A program made the position numbers and the translations under genes. Shown piece by piece: positions 41,021 to 50,197 of a stretch of DNA of 64,000 bases. This DNA comes from Dokdonella sp. (lineage in GTDB: Bacteria > Pseudomonadota > Gammaproteobacteria > Xanthomonadales > Rhodanobacteraceae): contig JALOBC010000014.1 in the NCBI GenBank assembly GCA_023228465.1, positions 1-64,000 of the forward strand, written 5' to 3'. The notes under the pieces were generated by a model. That model searched no databases. It was not told the origin of the DNA and saw only the letters and a list, made by a program, of their open reading frames with translations. Each line of letters begins with the position of its first letter. Position 1 is the first letter of the stretch.

Positions 41021-42916
41021 CTAGCGGTCCAGCACGCTGGCTGCAGGCGTGGCGAGCCGCATGGCCGTCGGCACGCCGCCATCGCGCGGCAGGGTCAGCG
41101 AGAGCGGCGCCTCGCCGGCCTGGCGCAGCAGGGCCTCCACCTGGGCGGTACCCATCGGGCGGCCGAAACGATAGCCCTGTCCTTCCGCGCAACTGTTCTG
41201 GATCAGCCAGTGGTGCTGGCTCTCGGTTTCCACGCCCTCGGCCACGGTCTTGATGCCGAGGTCGCGGGCCAGCCCGATCACCGCGCGCACGATCGCGGTC
41301 GAATCGGCATCCACGTCCAGATCGCTGACGAAGGACATGTCGATCTTGAGTGTATCGAACGGGAACCAGCGCAGCGCCGCCAGTGAGGAAAAGCCGGTAC
41401 CGAAGTCGTCCAGCGACAGGCGGACGCCGAAGTCGTGCAGGTCGTGCAGGGTGGTGCGGGTGGCCAGGTCGCGGGCGAGCAGGGCGCTCTCGGTGATCTC
41501 CAGGTCCAGCCGGTGCGGGTCCAGGCGCGCGTGCTGCAGCGCGCCGACCACGTCCAGCGCGAAACGGGCCTTGCCGACCTGCAGCGGGGACAGGTTCACG
41601 CCCACGCGGATGGCCTTGGGCCACCCTGCCGCCGTGCGGCAGGCTTCGTGCAGCACCCAGTCGCCCAGCGCACCGATCAGGCCGATCTCCTCGGCGACCG
41701 GGATGAAGGTGGCCGGTGACACCAGCCCGCGTTCGGGGTGCGACCAGCGCAGCAGGGCTTCGAAGGCCACCACGCGGTTGTTGGCGAGGGCGACGATGGG
41801 CTGGTAGGCGAGGGCGAATTCGCCACGATCCATGGCGTTGCGGATGTCCTGCTTGAAACAGCGACGCAGGCGCGCGGCGGCGGCCAGTTCCGGCGCGTAC
41901 ACGCGGCAGTTGCGCCGCCCGGCACTTTTTGCGTCGTACAGCGCCAGGTCGGCACGGTGGCTGAGCTCGGCCAGGGTCAGGTTGCTCGAGAGCGCGTGGG
42001 CGATGCCGATGCAGGCGCCGATGGCGACCTTCTGGCCGCGACTCTCGAAGGGCTCGTCCAGCGCACGGCTGATCTGCCGCGACAGCTCCAGCGCCACGTC
42101 CGGCGCATCATCACCGCTGCGGATCGCGGCAAAGGTATCGCCGCCAACGCGCGCGAAGAAGGCCTGCTCGCCGATGACCTGGGCCAGGCGTGCGCCCACT
42201 TCCTTCAGCAACCGGTCGCCGGCGCGACGGCCCAGCGATTCATTGACATCCTTGAAGTCGTCGAGGTCGATCATCAGCAGCGTGGCACCCTGGCCGGGCT
42301 GCAGTGCGTCGATCAGGCCGCGCGCATGTTCGCGGAAACGGCTGCGGTTGGGCAGGCCGGTCAGGCTGTCCTGGAAGGCCAGCCGCTGCACCTGTGATTG
42401 CGCCGCGTCGCGCTCCAGCGCGATCGCGCACAACTGCACGCAGGTGCGGGCGACCAGGCGCTCGAGTTCCCCGGGACCGCGCGCGCTGGGGTAGTAGAAG
42501 GTGAAGCGGCCGATCGTCGCGCCATCGCTGGCCACGATGGGTACCGACCAGCAGGCGCGGAAACCGCACTCCGCCGCAACTTCACGCAGATTGCCGCGCG
42601 CCGCCTCGGTAGCGAAATCTTCGTGCTCGCCCTGGCTGGCGCCGGCCGCGGCGGCACAGCAATGCGCCTCGGCACGGGCGGGCAGGCCGTCGAGCGCGCG
42701 CAACAGGCGTTCCGGCAGGTCGGGCGCGGCCAGCGGACGCAGCAGGCCGCTGTCCGCATCGGCGTGCAGCACCACACAGCGGGCCTCGGGCACGAGCGTG
42801 CAGATCTCGCGCGCCAGGCGCTCGATGACCACCGGCAGGGGCGTGCCGCCGGCGATGGCCTCCAGGGTCGCGTTCTGGATGGCTTGCAGCGCTTCGCTGG
42901 GCGTGGCTAAGGTCAT
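41021..42916 (-). CDS. GAF-GGDEF-EAL protein, probable c-di-GMP phosphodiesterase
   Basis: The 631-residue cytoplasmic protein has a GAF-like sensor at about 15-165, a GGDEF domain at about 175-340 and an EAL domain at about 365-610. The cyclase signature reads GGDTF (258-262), losing the catalytic Glu, so cyclase activity is unlikely. The EAL site looks complete: E386 in FEALLRW, VNLSP, LEITES, DDFGTGFSS, LKIDMSF and EGVET. It should hydrolyse c-di-GMP, perhaps controlled by the GAF domain or GTP bound to the degenerate GGDEF. ATG 42916 is the start; the much longer open frame upstream is antisense to the S10 peptidase. Confidence 0.93.
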   Translation of the reverse strand: MTLATPSEALQAIQNATLEAIAGGTPLPVVIERLAREICTLVPEARCVVLHADADSGLLRPLAAPDLPERLLRALDGLPARAEAHCCAAAAGASQGEHEDFATEAARGNLREVAAECGFRACWSVPIVASDGATIGRFTFYYPSARGPGELERLVARTCVQLCAIALERDAAQSQVQRLAFQDSLTGLPNRSRFREHARGLIDALQPGQGATLLMIDLDDFKDVNESLGRRAGDRLLKEVGARLAQVIGEQAFFARVGGDTFAAIRSGDDAPDVALELSRQISRALDEPFESRGQKVAIGACIGIAHALSSNLTLAELSHRADLALYDAKSAGRRNCRVYAPELAAAARLRRCFKQDIRNAMDRGEFALAYQPIVALANNRVVAFEALLRWSHPERGLVSPATFIPVAEEIGLIGALGDWVLHEACRTAAGWPKAIRVGVNLSPLQVGKARFALDVVGALQHARLDPHRLDLEITESALLARDLATRTTLHDLHDFGVRLSLDDFGTGFSSLAALRWFPFDTLKIDMSFVSDLDVDADSTAIVRAVIGLARDLGIKTVAEGVETESQHHWLIQNSCAEGQGYRFGRPMGTAQVEALLRQAGEAPLSLTLPRDGGVPTAMRLATPAASVLDR

Positions 42917-43051
42917 TGCGGTGTCGTGAATCCCGGTCCCCGGGCGGATCGTAGCACTCCATGGCGCCAACTGCTGCCCGGACTTTCGGCACATCGCAGG
43001 TCGCCTCCAGCCCGCTAGGCTGGCGTCTTTCTGGCCATCCGGAATGCCGCC

Positions 43052-44551
43052 ATGTCGATCCGCCTGTCTGCCGCGCTCCTGTCCCTGGGCCTGCTCCTGG
43101 GCCTTGCGCCGGCACATGCGGCGCCGGCCGCTGCCGGCAAGCAGGCGGCCGCGCCGGAGGCGCCGGAAACGCTGGACCTGCCGCCCTTCCCCGCCGACCG
43201 GAGCATCCGCCAGTCGATCCAACTCGATGGGCGCAAGCTCGCCTACACCGCGACGGTCGGTTCGCTGCCGGTGCGTGGCGACAAGGGCGAAGTGATCGCC
43301 GACGTCATGTACATCGCCTATACGGTGCCCGGCAAGGATCGTCCGGTCACCTTTGCCCTCAACGGCGGTCCGGGCGCTTCGTCGGTGTACCTGAACCTGG
43401 GGGCGCTCGGGCCGCGCCGCGTGCAGTTCGGCGCGGAAGGCGACAGCCCTTCGGATCCGGCCATCGCGCACGACAACGCCGGCACCTGGCTGGATTTCAC
43501 CGACCTGGTGTTCATCGATCCGGTGGGTACCGGCTTCAGCCGCGCACGCATTCCCGAGGACGCGGCGAAGAAGAAGTTCTACGCCACCGAACCCGACATC
43601 GAATACCTCTCGCGCATCGTCTATGACTGGCTGGTGAAGAATGACCGCCTGCTCTCGCGCAAGTACCTGGTCGGCGAGAGCTACGGTGGCTTCCGCGCCC
43701 CGCGCATTACCCACTACCTGCAGACGCGGCTGGGCGTGGCGATGAATGGCGTGGTGCTGGTCTCGCCCTACCTCGACCCGGCGGCTTCGGACAACGGCGA
43801 TGTCTCGCCACTGCCCTGGATGCTGACCCTGCCGAGCATTGCCGCGGCCAACCTGGAACGCCATGGCCAGCTCAGCGACGCGGCGATGCAGCGGGTCATC
43901 GACTACACGCGCGGCGAATACGCCACCGATCTCCTCAAGGGACGCTCCGACCCGGGTGCCACCCAGCGTATCGTCAAGCGCGTGGTCGAACTGACCGGGC
44001 TCGATCCGGTGTTCGTGCGCCAGTCCGGTGGCCGGCTGGAAACCCAGGCCTACCTGCGCGAAGTGTTCCGCGACCAGGGCAAGCTCGGCAGCCGTTACGA
44101 TTCCAATGTCACCGCCTGGGATCCGTTCCCGTTCTCGCCCTACCAGCGCACCAACGACCCCATCCTCGATGGCATCATCGCGCCGACCACCACCGCCATC
44201 GTCGATTTCATCACCCGCCAGGTCGGCTGGGACTACGACGGGCGCTACCACGCGCTGAGCTACGAGGTGAACCGTGCCTGGGACCGCAAGGACGGCCGCA
44301 AGGGCTCGGTGACCGAACTGCGCCAGGCGGTGGCGATCGATCCCAAGCTGCAGGTGCTGATCGTGCATGGCTGGGCGGACCTGTCCTGCCCGTTCATGGC
44401 CTCGCTCCTGATCGTCGACCAGATGCCGCTGATGGGCGACCCGGCCCGCGTGCAGGTCAGGAGCTATCCCGGCGGCCACATGTTCTACAGCCGCGGCAGC
44501 AGCCAGGCCGACCTGCGTGCCGACGCGCGGGCCATGTACGCACGCCATTGA
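43052..44551 (+). CDS. S10-family serine carboxypeptidase
   Basis: The 499-residue protein has a signal peptide (LLSLGLLLGLAPAHA) and a carboxypeptidase-Y-like domain with oxyanion segment LNGGPGASSVYL, nucleophile Ser210 in VGESYGGFRAP, an aspartate in HGWADLSCP and catalytic His in YPGGHMFY. It should remove C-terminal residues from peptides in the periplasm or medium, at acidic pH in known relatives. It stands alone, divergent from the EAL gene across 135 bp. Confidence 0.93.
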   Translation: MSIRLSAALLSLGLLLGLAPAHAAPAAAGKQAAAPEAPETLDLPPFPADRSIRQSIQLDGRKLAYTATVGSLPVRGDKGEVIADVMYIAYTVPGKDRPVTFALNGGPGASSVYLNLGALGPRRVQFGAEGDSPSDPAIAHDNAGTWLDFTDLVFIDPVGTGFSRARIPEDAAKKKFYATEPDIEYLSRIVYDWLVKNDRLLSRKYLVGESYGGFRAPRITHYLQTRLGVAMNGVVLVSPYLDPAASDNGDVSPLPWMLTLPSIAAANLERHGQLSDAAMQRVIDYTRGEYATDLLKGRSDPGATQRIVKRVVELTGLDPVFVRQSGGRLETQAYLREVFRDQGKLGSRYDSNVTAWDPFPFSPYQRTNDPILDGIIAPTTTAIVDFITRQVGWDYDGRYHALSYEVNRAWDRKDGRKGSVTELRQAVAIDPKLQVLIVHGWADLSCPFMASLLIVDQMPLMGDPARVQVRSYPGGHMFYSRGSSQADLRADARAMYARH

Positions 44552-44698
44552 TGCGCTGCGGTCGGCGCCTGGCTGGCGCGTGCGCCGCCATCCCCTGCAT
44601 CGCGCCCTGCGCGGCGTGACCCGCGGCGCAGAAAGCGGATGGCGGGACGCCGCCCGGCGCGCGAAGATGTCATCCTCGCAGGCCGTGGAGGAAGATCG

Positions 44699-45574
44699 AT
44701 GAAGCAGCCCAGGACGCACGGGCACAGTCGTGACGCAGCCGAAGCCCGCTGGCTTGGCCAGTTGTGCCGCCAGATCGAGGCCGACGAACCCCTGCCGGCG
44801 GTCGCCGCGCTTGCCGCCCGCGCCGGCTGCGACGCGTTCCGGCTCAATCGCCTGTTCCACAAGCATCTCGGTGTGGCGCCGGGCGCCTATATCGAAGGCC
44901 TGCGGCGCGCACGCATCACCCGCGCCCTGCGCCAGGCGCCGTCGGTCACGGATGCGGTTTACGCGGCGGGGCTGGGCTCCAGTCGCGCCCTTTACGAGCG
45001 CGCGCCAGCCGCGCTCGGCATGACGCCTGGCCAGTACCGCGCCGGCGGCGCCGGCCTCGACATCGCCTTCGCCTGCGGATCGACCCGGCTCGGCCAGGTC
45101 GGCATCGGCGCCACCGCGCGTGGCATCTGCTTCCTGCAGTTCGCGGATTCGCCGCACGCCTTGCAGGCAGCCCTGGCGGCCGAGTTTCCGCGTGCACGCC
45201 TGCGCCCGATGCCGCCCGCGGGGCAACCGGACTTCGATGCCTGGATGCGCGCGCTGAATGCGCATCTGGCCGGCAAGCCGGTGCATCCGGACTTGCCGCT
45301 GGACCTGCAGGGAACCGCCTTCCAGCTGCGCGTCTGGCAGTACCTGCGCACGCTTCCGGCGGGCCGGGTGGTGAGCTATGCGCAGGCGGCCGCGGCCATC
45401 GGTGCGCCGCGCGCGGCCCGCGCGGTGGCCAGCGCCTGCGCGCGCAACCGCGTCGCCGTGCTGGTGCCTTGCCATCGCGTGATCCGCGGCGACGGCAGCC
45501 TGGGCGGTTATCGCTGGGGCGTGGCGCGCAAGCGCGCCCTGCTCGATGCCGAAGCGCCCGCGCCGGTGTCCTAG
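44699..45574 (+). CDS. Ada-like protein: AraC helix-turn-helix fused to O6-alkylguanine-DNA methyltransferase
   Basis: The 291-residue protein begins directly with an AraC-type DNA-binding domain (about 20-115, with GVAPGAYIEGLRRARI and GMTPGQYR). It continues with a methyltransferase domain whose acceptor Cys258 lies in VLVPCHRVI. The N-terminal zinc/phosphotriester domain that activates E. coli Ada is missing, so regulation by methyl transfer to that domain is not possible. It repairs O6-methylguanine and may still bind promoters. GGAGGAA upstream supports ATG 44699. Confidence 0.92.
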   Translation: MKQPRTHGHSRDAAEARWLGQLCRQIEADEPLPAVAALAARAGCDAFRLNRLFHKHLGVAPGAYIEGLRRARITRALRQAPSVTDAVYAAGLGSSRALYERAPAALGMTPGQYRAGGAGLDIAFACGSTRLGQVGIGATARGICFLQFADSPHALQAALAAEFPRARLRPMPPAGQPDFDAWMRALNAHLAGKPVHPDLPLDLQGTAFQLRVWQYLRTLPAGRVVSYAQAAAAIGAPRAARAVASACARNRVAVLVPCHRVIRGDGSLGGYRWGVARKRALLDAEAPAPVS

Positions 45575-45642
45575 CATGCTCGCGTGGTTTGGCTGCCTGC
45601 CCGTGCAGGGCCGCGCCGCCGCGTTTCCGCACGCGGCCCGCG

Positions 45643-46755
45643 ATGCACACGATGAACGCCTCGGCGCCTGATCCGAACCGCCCCGCTGTGCCCGCGCGCG
45701 TGAAGGGTCGCGGCGCGGCGTCCAACCGCGAGGGGCGTTTCGAGACGCGCACGACGACGCCGGAGGACGATGGCTGGACGCGCGAGGCGACGCCTGCTGC
45801 GCGCCCGCCGACCCAGGTCAGCGAAGAGCGGACGCGTTCGATCATCAGCCGCAACGATTCGCCCGACATTCCCTTCACGCAATCGATCAACCCCTATCGT
45901 GGCTGTGAGCATGGGTGCGTGTACTGCTACGCGCGTCCTTCGCATGGCTACCTGAACCTTTCCGCCGGGCTGGACTTCGAGACCCGCCTGTTCGCCAAGA
46001 CCAACGCGGCCGAACGCCTGCGCGCCGAGCTCGGCCGCAAGGGCTACCGCTGCACGCCGATCAACCTGGGAGCCAATACCGATCCCTACCAGCCGATCGA
46101 GCGTCGCTACCGGCTCACCCGCCAGGTGCTCGAGGTGCTGGCCGAATGCGGCCATCCCTGCACCATCGTCACCAAGAACGCCCTGATCGAACGCGACCTC
46201 GACCTGCTCGTGCCCATGGCGCAGGCGCGGCTGGTGCATGCGTTCGTATCCGTCACCTCGCTCGACAATCGCCTGGCCAGCGCGCTGGAGCCGCGCGCCA
46301 GCGCGCCGCAACGGCGCCTCGAGGCGGTTTCGAGGCTGAACGCCGCCGGTGTGCCCTGCGGTGTGCTGGTGGCGCCGATCATCCCCATGGTCACCGACCG
46401 CTGGCTGGAAGCCATCCTCGCCCAGGCTGCGCAAGCCGGGGCGACCTGCGCCGGCTACACCCTCTTGCGCCTGCCCTGGGAGATCAAGGATCTGTTTCGC
46501 GAATGGCTGGATCTCAACCTGCCCGAGCGGGCCGGGCACGTGATGAGCCTGGTGCAGCAGATGCGCGGCGGCAAGGACAACGATCCGCGCTTTGGTACGC
46601 GCATGCGTGGCGAGGGTCCGCTTGCCGACCTGATCGGTCAGCGCTTCGCCGTGGCCTGTCGCCGGCATGGCCTGTCGCGCACGCGCCAGGTCGATCTCGA
46701 TTGCACGCGGTTCCAGCCGCCGCGCGTGGCCGGTGCACAGGGCGAGCTGTTCTGA
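45643..46755 (+). CDS. PA0069-family radical SAM protein (SplB-like)
   Basis: The 370-residue protein has the radical SAM cluster motif CEHGCVYC (C88, C92, C95) after NPYRG, and GANTDPYQPIERRYRLTR, the text of the Rv2578c/PA0069 group distantly related to spore photoproduct lyase. The reaction is unknown. Two starts are possible, ATG 45643 or 45652, neither with a good Shine-Dalgarno. The first 65 residues are low-complexity, charged and probably flexible. It follows the alkyl-DNA repair gene by 68 bp, but shared function is only a guess. Confidence 0.9.
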   Translation: MHTMNASAPDPNRPAVPARVKGRGAASNREGRFETRTTTPEDDGWTREATPAARPPTQVSEERTRSIISRNDSPDIPFTQSINPYRGCEHGCVYCYARPSHGYLNLSAGLDFETRLFAKTNAAERLRAELGRKGYRCTPINLGANTDPYQPIERRYRLTRQVLEVLAECGHPCTIVTKNALIERDLDLLVPMAQARLVHAFVSVTSLDNRLASALEPRASAPQRRLEAVSRLNAAGVPCGVLVAPIIPMVTDRWLEAILAQAAQAGATCAGYTLLRLPWEIKDLFREWLDLNLPERAGHVMSLVQQMRGGKDNDPRFGTRMRGEGPLADLIGQRFAVACRRHGLSRTRQVDLDCTRFQPPRVAGAQGELF

Positions 46756-46830
46756 GCGGCATGCCCCGTGCCTGGGCCGGGGCGCCTTGCTGGCGTCGCG
46801 CCGAGCCAGGCAAGGCCGGGCGCCGCTCGC

Positions 46831-47574
46831 TCAACGCGCGGAAATGTACTTCTCGCGGCGCACGCGGGAGATGTGCAGGCCGGCCGTCTTCAACATGGCA
46901 AACGTTTCATCCACCATGTCCGGGTTGCCGCACAGGTAGGCGATGTCCTGCTCGGCATTGGGCGCCAGCTCGCCCACGGCCACCTGCACGCGGCCGCTGC
47001 GGTCGTGCGGGCGCGGCACCGCGCGTGGCACGCGGCTGAAGCAGGGGTGGAAGCTGAAGCCCGGCACTTCACGCGCGAACGCCTCGAACTCCTCGCCGTA
47101 AAGCAGTTCGGCTTCATTGCGTGCGCCATAGGCGAGCGCGAACGTGCAGCCGCGACTTTGCGTGAGTGTGCGGATCAGCGGCAGCATGGCGCGATAGGGA
47201 GTGACGCCGGTGCCGGTCGCCACCAGCAGGTAGCGCCGGTTGTCGTCGCCAGGCTGCAGGCAGAAGCGCCCGTAGGGACCGCTGGCATCGATGATGCCCC
47301 CCTCGTCCAGCGTGGAAAGCAGCGCCGTGGCGGCGCCGCCTTCGACGTAGGACACGGCGATTTCGAGCTGGCGTACCGGGCTGCTGCCATCGCCCACGGT
47401 GCCCACCGAATAGCTGCGCTTGGTCGGCCTGCCGTCGGCGTAATGGAAATGCACCTGGATGAACTGCCCGGGCACGAATGCAAACGACTGCCCATCGGCA
47501 CGCTCGAACACCATGTGGCGCACGGCGGGAGCGAGCATGTGGCTGGCGACGAGGCGGAGCTGGAAATGTTCCAT
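46831..47574 (-). CDS. fpr: Ferredoxin/flavodoxin-NADP+ reductase
   Basis: The 247-residue flavoprotein has FAD-binding RSYSVG, the NADP-binding GTGVTPYRAML and CGNPDMVDE near the C terminus, matching bacterial plant-type FNRs (Fpr). It moves electrons between NADPH and ferredoxin or flavodoxin in the cytoplasm. ATG 47574 begins at the beta-barrel domain; the frame is open to 47703 without conserved residues. No iron-sulfur or globin domain is attached. It is divergent from yadG across 91 bp. Confidence 0.92.
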   Translation of the reverse strand: MEHFQLRLVASHMLAPAVRHMVFERADGQSFAFVPGQFIQVHFHYADGRPTKRSYSVGTVGDGSSPVRQLEIAVSYVEGGAATALLSTLDEGGIIDASGPYGRFCLQPGDDNRRYLLVATGTGVTPYRAMLPLIRTLTQSRGCTFALAYGARNEAELLYGEEFEAFAREVPGFSFHPCFSRVPRAVPRPHDRSGRVQVAVGELAPNAEQDIAYLCGNPDMVDETFAMLKTAGLHISRVRREKYISAR

Positions 47575-47610
47575 TGCAGGTGCGGCATCGGAGCGATCGG
47601 GACAGCCGGT

Positions 47611-47616
47611 TATACT
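47611..47616 (+). promoter_or_regulatory. Candidate -10 element for yadG
   Basis: TATACT differs from TATAAT at one position and lies about 50 bp upstream of the yadG start in the short fpr-yadG spacer. No good -35 hexamer is seen at 16-18 bp. Confidence 0.4.
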
Positions 47617-47665
47617 ATCAGGCCGCCACCCGCGGCCCCGCCTTCCGGCCTTTCCCGCGCACCCG

Positions 47666-48598
47666 ATGATGAATGTGCCCGCGCTCGACGTGATCGAGCT
47701 CAAGAAGACCTATGCCAATGGCGTGGAAGCGCTGAAGGGGATTTCCCTGACTGTCGCGCAAGGCGATTTCTTCGCCCTGCTCGGGCCCAACGGCGCCGGC
47801 AAGTCCACCCTGATCGGCATCCTCTCCTCGCTGGTCAATGCGAGCAGCGGCGATGCGCGCATTTTCGGCGTTTCCATCCGCAGCCAGCGCAGCACCGCCA
47901 TGCGGCTGATCGGCCTGGTGCCGCAGGAACTCAACTTCAACCAGTTCGAAAAGCCTTTCGACATCTGCGTCAACCAGGCCGGCTTCTACGGCATCCCGCG
48001 TGCCGAGGCGGCACGCCGGGCCGAGAAATACCTGAAGCAACTGGTGCTCTGGGACAAGGCGCACGACTCGGCGCGGGCGCTTTCCGGTGGCATGAAGCGG
48101 CGCCTGATGATTGCCCGCGCGATGATGAGCGAGCCGCGCCTGCTCATCCTCGATGAACCCACCGCCGGCGTGGACATCGAGATCCGCCGCTCGATGTGGA
48201 AGTTCATCAGTGCCATCAACGCCGCCGGCACCACGGTCATCCTGACGACGCACTATCTGGAGGAAGCCGAGCAATTGTGCCGCAACATCGCCATCATCGA
48301 CCATGGGCGGATCATCGAGAACACCTCCATGCGCCGGCTGCTCGCCAAGCTCGACGTGGAAACCTTCGTGCTCGACCTCGCCGACCCGGTAGGCGCACTG
48401 CCGGAGCTCCCCAGCGTGCAGCTCAGATGCATCGACGAGCTGACGCTGGAAGCGGAAATGGCACGCGGCCACGACCTCAATTCCCTGTTCGCCGCGCTCT
48501 CGGCAGCCGGCATCACGGTGCGTTCGATGCGCAACAAGGCCAACCGCCTGGAAGAACTGTTCGTGCGCCTGATCGAACGTGACGAGGCCGCCGCATGA
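47666..48598 (+). CDS. yadG: ABC transporter ATP-binding protein, YadG type
   Basis: The 310-residue ATPase has Walker A GPNGAGKST, signature ALSGGMKRRLMIARAMM, Walker B LLILDEPTAGVD and a switch histidine in TTHYLEEAEQL. The sequence and the pairing with a YadH-like permease match E. coli yadGH, whose substrate is not established. Two ATG codons lie in tandem at 47666 and 47669; neither has a clear Shine-Dalgarno. Its stop overlaps the permease start (ATGA). Confidence 0.93.
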   Translation: MMNVPALDVIELKKTYANGVEALKGISLTVAQGDFFALLGPNGAGKSTLIGILSSLVNASSGDARIFGVSIRSQRSTAMRLIGLVPQELNFNQFEKPFDICVNQAGFYGIPRAEAARRAEKYLKQLVLWDKAHDSARALSGGMKRRLMIARAMMSEPRLLILDEPTAGVDIEIRRSMWKFISAINAAGTTVILTTHYLEEAEQLCRNIAIIDHGRIIENTSMRRLLAKLDVETFVLDLADPVGALPELPSVQLRCIDELTLEAEMARGHDLNSLFAALSAAGITVRSMRNKANRLEELFVRLIERDEAAA

Positions 48599-49365
48599 GC
48601 GCCAACCTGATTGCCCTGGGCACCGTCACGCGCCGCGAGGTGGCGCGCATCCTGCGCATCTGGACCCAGACCCTGCTGCCGTCGGCGATCACGATGACGC
48701 TGTACTTCGTCATCTTCGGCACCATGGTCGGCAGTCGCATCGGCGAGATGGCGCCGGGCGTGGGCTACATCGACTACATCGTGCCCGGCCTGATCATGAT
48801 GGCCGTCATCACCAATTGCTACGGCAACATTTCCTCGTCGTTCTTCGGCGCCAAGTTCGGCCACTACGTGGAAGAAATGCTCGCCTCGCCGATGCCAGGC
48901 TGGGTGATCCTTTCCGGTTACGTCGCCGGCGCGGTACTGCGCGGCGTGATGGTGTCGATCATCGTCCTCATCATCTCGCTGTTCTTCACCGACATCCACC
49001 TGCACCATCCGCTGATCACGCTCGTCACGGTGCTGCTCACCGCCGTCGTGTTCTCGCTGGCCGGCTTCGTGAACGCGGTCTTCGCCAGGAAGTTCGACGA
49101 CATCGCGCTGGTGCCAACCTTCGTGCTGGCCCCGCTGACTTACCTGGGTGGCGTGTTCTACTCGGTCAACGCGCTCGGTACGCCCTGGCGCGAGATCAGC
49201 TATGCCAACCCGGTGCTCTACATGGTCAATGCCTTCCGCTACGGCCTGCTCGATCTCACCGATGTCTCGCTGAGCGTCGCCTTTGCCGTGATGGCGGGTT
49301 TGGCCGTGGTGCTGGCTGCGGTCAGCCTGTACATCCTCGAGCGCGGTATCGGCCTGCGGGCGTGA
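48595..49365 (+). CDS. yadH: ABC-2 permease, YadH type
   Basis: The 256-residue permease has six predicted membrane segments and long stretches characteristic of YadH: RIWTQTLLPSAITMTLYFV, YIDYIVPGLIMMAVITN, SSFFGAKFG, KFDDIALVPTFVLAPLTY and YLGGVFYSVN. Length equals the E. coli protein. It forms the transporter with the ATPase encoded just upstream. The bidirectional hairpin at 49435-49463 separates it from the convergent ribosomal-protein genes. Confidence 0.95.
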   Translation: MSANLIALGTVTRREVARILRIWTQTLLPSAITMTLYFVIFGTMVGSRIGEMAPGVGYIDYIVPGLIMMAVITNCYGNISSSFFGAKFGHYVEEMLASPMPGWVILSGYVAGAVLRGVMVSIIVLIISLFFTDIHLHHPLITLVTVLLTAVVFSLAGFVNAVFARKFDDIALVPTFVLAPLTYLGGVFYSVNALGTPWREISYANPVLYMVNAFRYGLLDLTDVSLSVAFAVMAGLAVVLAAVSLYILERGIGLRA

Positions 49366-49434
49366 TGCCCGCGGGCCACGCGCGGCCTGAGCGTCGGCGG
49401 CGCAAGCGCCGGCCCGGATCGCCTGGGCGGACAT

Positions 49435-49463
49435 GAAGAACCCGCCACGTGGGCGGGTTCTTC
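49435..49463. terminator. Bidirectional terminator-like hairpin between yadH and rpmG
   Basis: A 12-bp perfect stem, GAAGAACCCGCC with GGCGGGTTCTTC, and a 5-nt loop lie between convergent genes. The stem ends supply short A/T-rich tracts; there is no long extra T-run. Confidence 0.75.
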
Positions 49464-49526
49464 AAAGGCGCTGGATCCGGTGTCACCCTGCAGCCGCGGA
49501 CGGCGCGGGGTGCCCGCATCCTGCGC

Positions 49527-49691
49527 TTACTTGATCTTGCCTTCCTTGTAGATCACGTGCTTGCGGACGACGGGGTCATACTTCCTTACCTCCATCTTGT
49601 TCGGCGTGTTCTTCTTGTTCTTGTCGGTGGTGTAGAAGTGGCCGGTGCCGGCCGAGGAAATGAGGCGGATCTTGTCGCGCTTGCTTGCCAT
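49527..49691 (-). CDS. rpmG: 50S ribosomal protein L33
   Basis: Minus-strand reading from ATG 49691 gives 54 residues beginning [20 protein letters not shown] and ending VIYKEGKIK, a standard L33 of the zinc-free type (no CxxC pairs). It sits 13 bp downstream of rpmB, the usual rpmBG operon. GAGGAGTAAC precedes the start. It is a structural component near the E site of the 50S subunit. Confidence 0.97.
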   Translation of the reverse strand: MASKRDKIRLISSAGTGHFYTTDKNKKNTPNKMEVRKYDPVVRKHVIYKEGKIK

Positions 49692-49704
49692 GTTTCGTTA
49701 CTCC

Positions 49705-49941
49705 TCAGATCTTCTCGCCGCGCTTGCGCAGCTCCGCGACGACGACCTCGATGCCCTTCTTGTCGATCGTGCGCAGTCCGTGGCTGGAAACCCGCAGGCT
49801 GATCCAGCGGTTCTCGCTCGGCACCCAGAAGCGGCGCTCGTGCAGGTTCGGCAGCCAGCGGCGGCGCGTCTTGTTGCGGGCGTGTGAACGGCTGTTGCCG
49901 GATTGAACGGCTTTGCCTGTAACCTGACAGACCTTGGCCAT
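49705..49941 (-). CDS. rpmB: 50S ribosomal protein L28
   Basis: The 78-residue protein begins [15 protein letters not shown] and contains [20 protein letters not shown], diagnostic of L28. GAGG about 7 nt upstream supports ATG 49941. It is the first gene of rpmBG, with a good promoter at 50104-50132. Confidence 0.98.
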   Translation of the reverse strand: MAKVCQVTGKAVQSGNSRSHARNKTRRRWLPNLHERRFWVPSENRWISLRVSSHGLRTIDKKGIEVVVAELRKRGEKI

Positions 49942-50103
49942 GTCGAACCTCTCTGATCATGAAGACCACCCTTGGCCAGGATGGCGGCGGCCCAGCGGCG
50001 ACGGTGCGTCGTGCGGTGCTGGAATCCCCGGGCATCCGGCGCGGGCGGACCGCACGACCGGTTCCGCGGGCCAGTAGGCCATGGATGCTTCAGGGAGCCG
50101 CGC

Positions 50104-50132
50104 TTTATAACCGAGTTTCATCGACATGGCAA
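50104..50132 (-). promoter_or_regulatory. Sigma70-type promoter of rpmBG
   Basis: On the minus strand TTGCCA (50132-50127) and TATAAA (50109-50104) are separated by exactly 17 bp; each differs from consensus at one base. Transcription would start near 50097, giving a ~155-nt leader before rpmB. Confidence 0.75.
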
Positions 50133-50197
50133 GCCGCGCGTATCAGCGCCGCGCGCCCCCGCGTGCGCGGGTCGCGCGGCGCGGTCGCTTCAGGTGT

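Noticed and set aside
41021-45577. A 1518-codon minus-strand frame that would extend the EAL protein upstream
   Set aside because: The added part is antisense to the S10 peptidase and Ada-like genes; the GAF domain begins after ATG 42916.
49440-49457. CACGTG-centred palindrome as a possible parS site
   Set aside because: It is the loop of the hairpin between yadH and rpmG and lacks the GTTTC/GAAAC or GTTCC/GGAAC flanks of parS. Other CACGTG occurrences noticed lie in coding sequence without those flanks.
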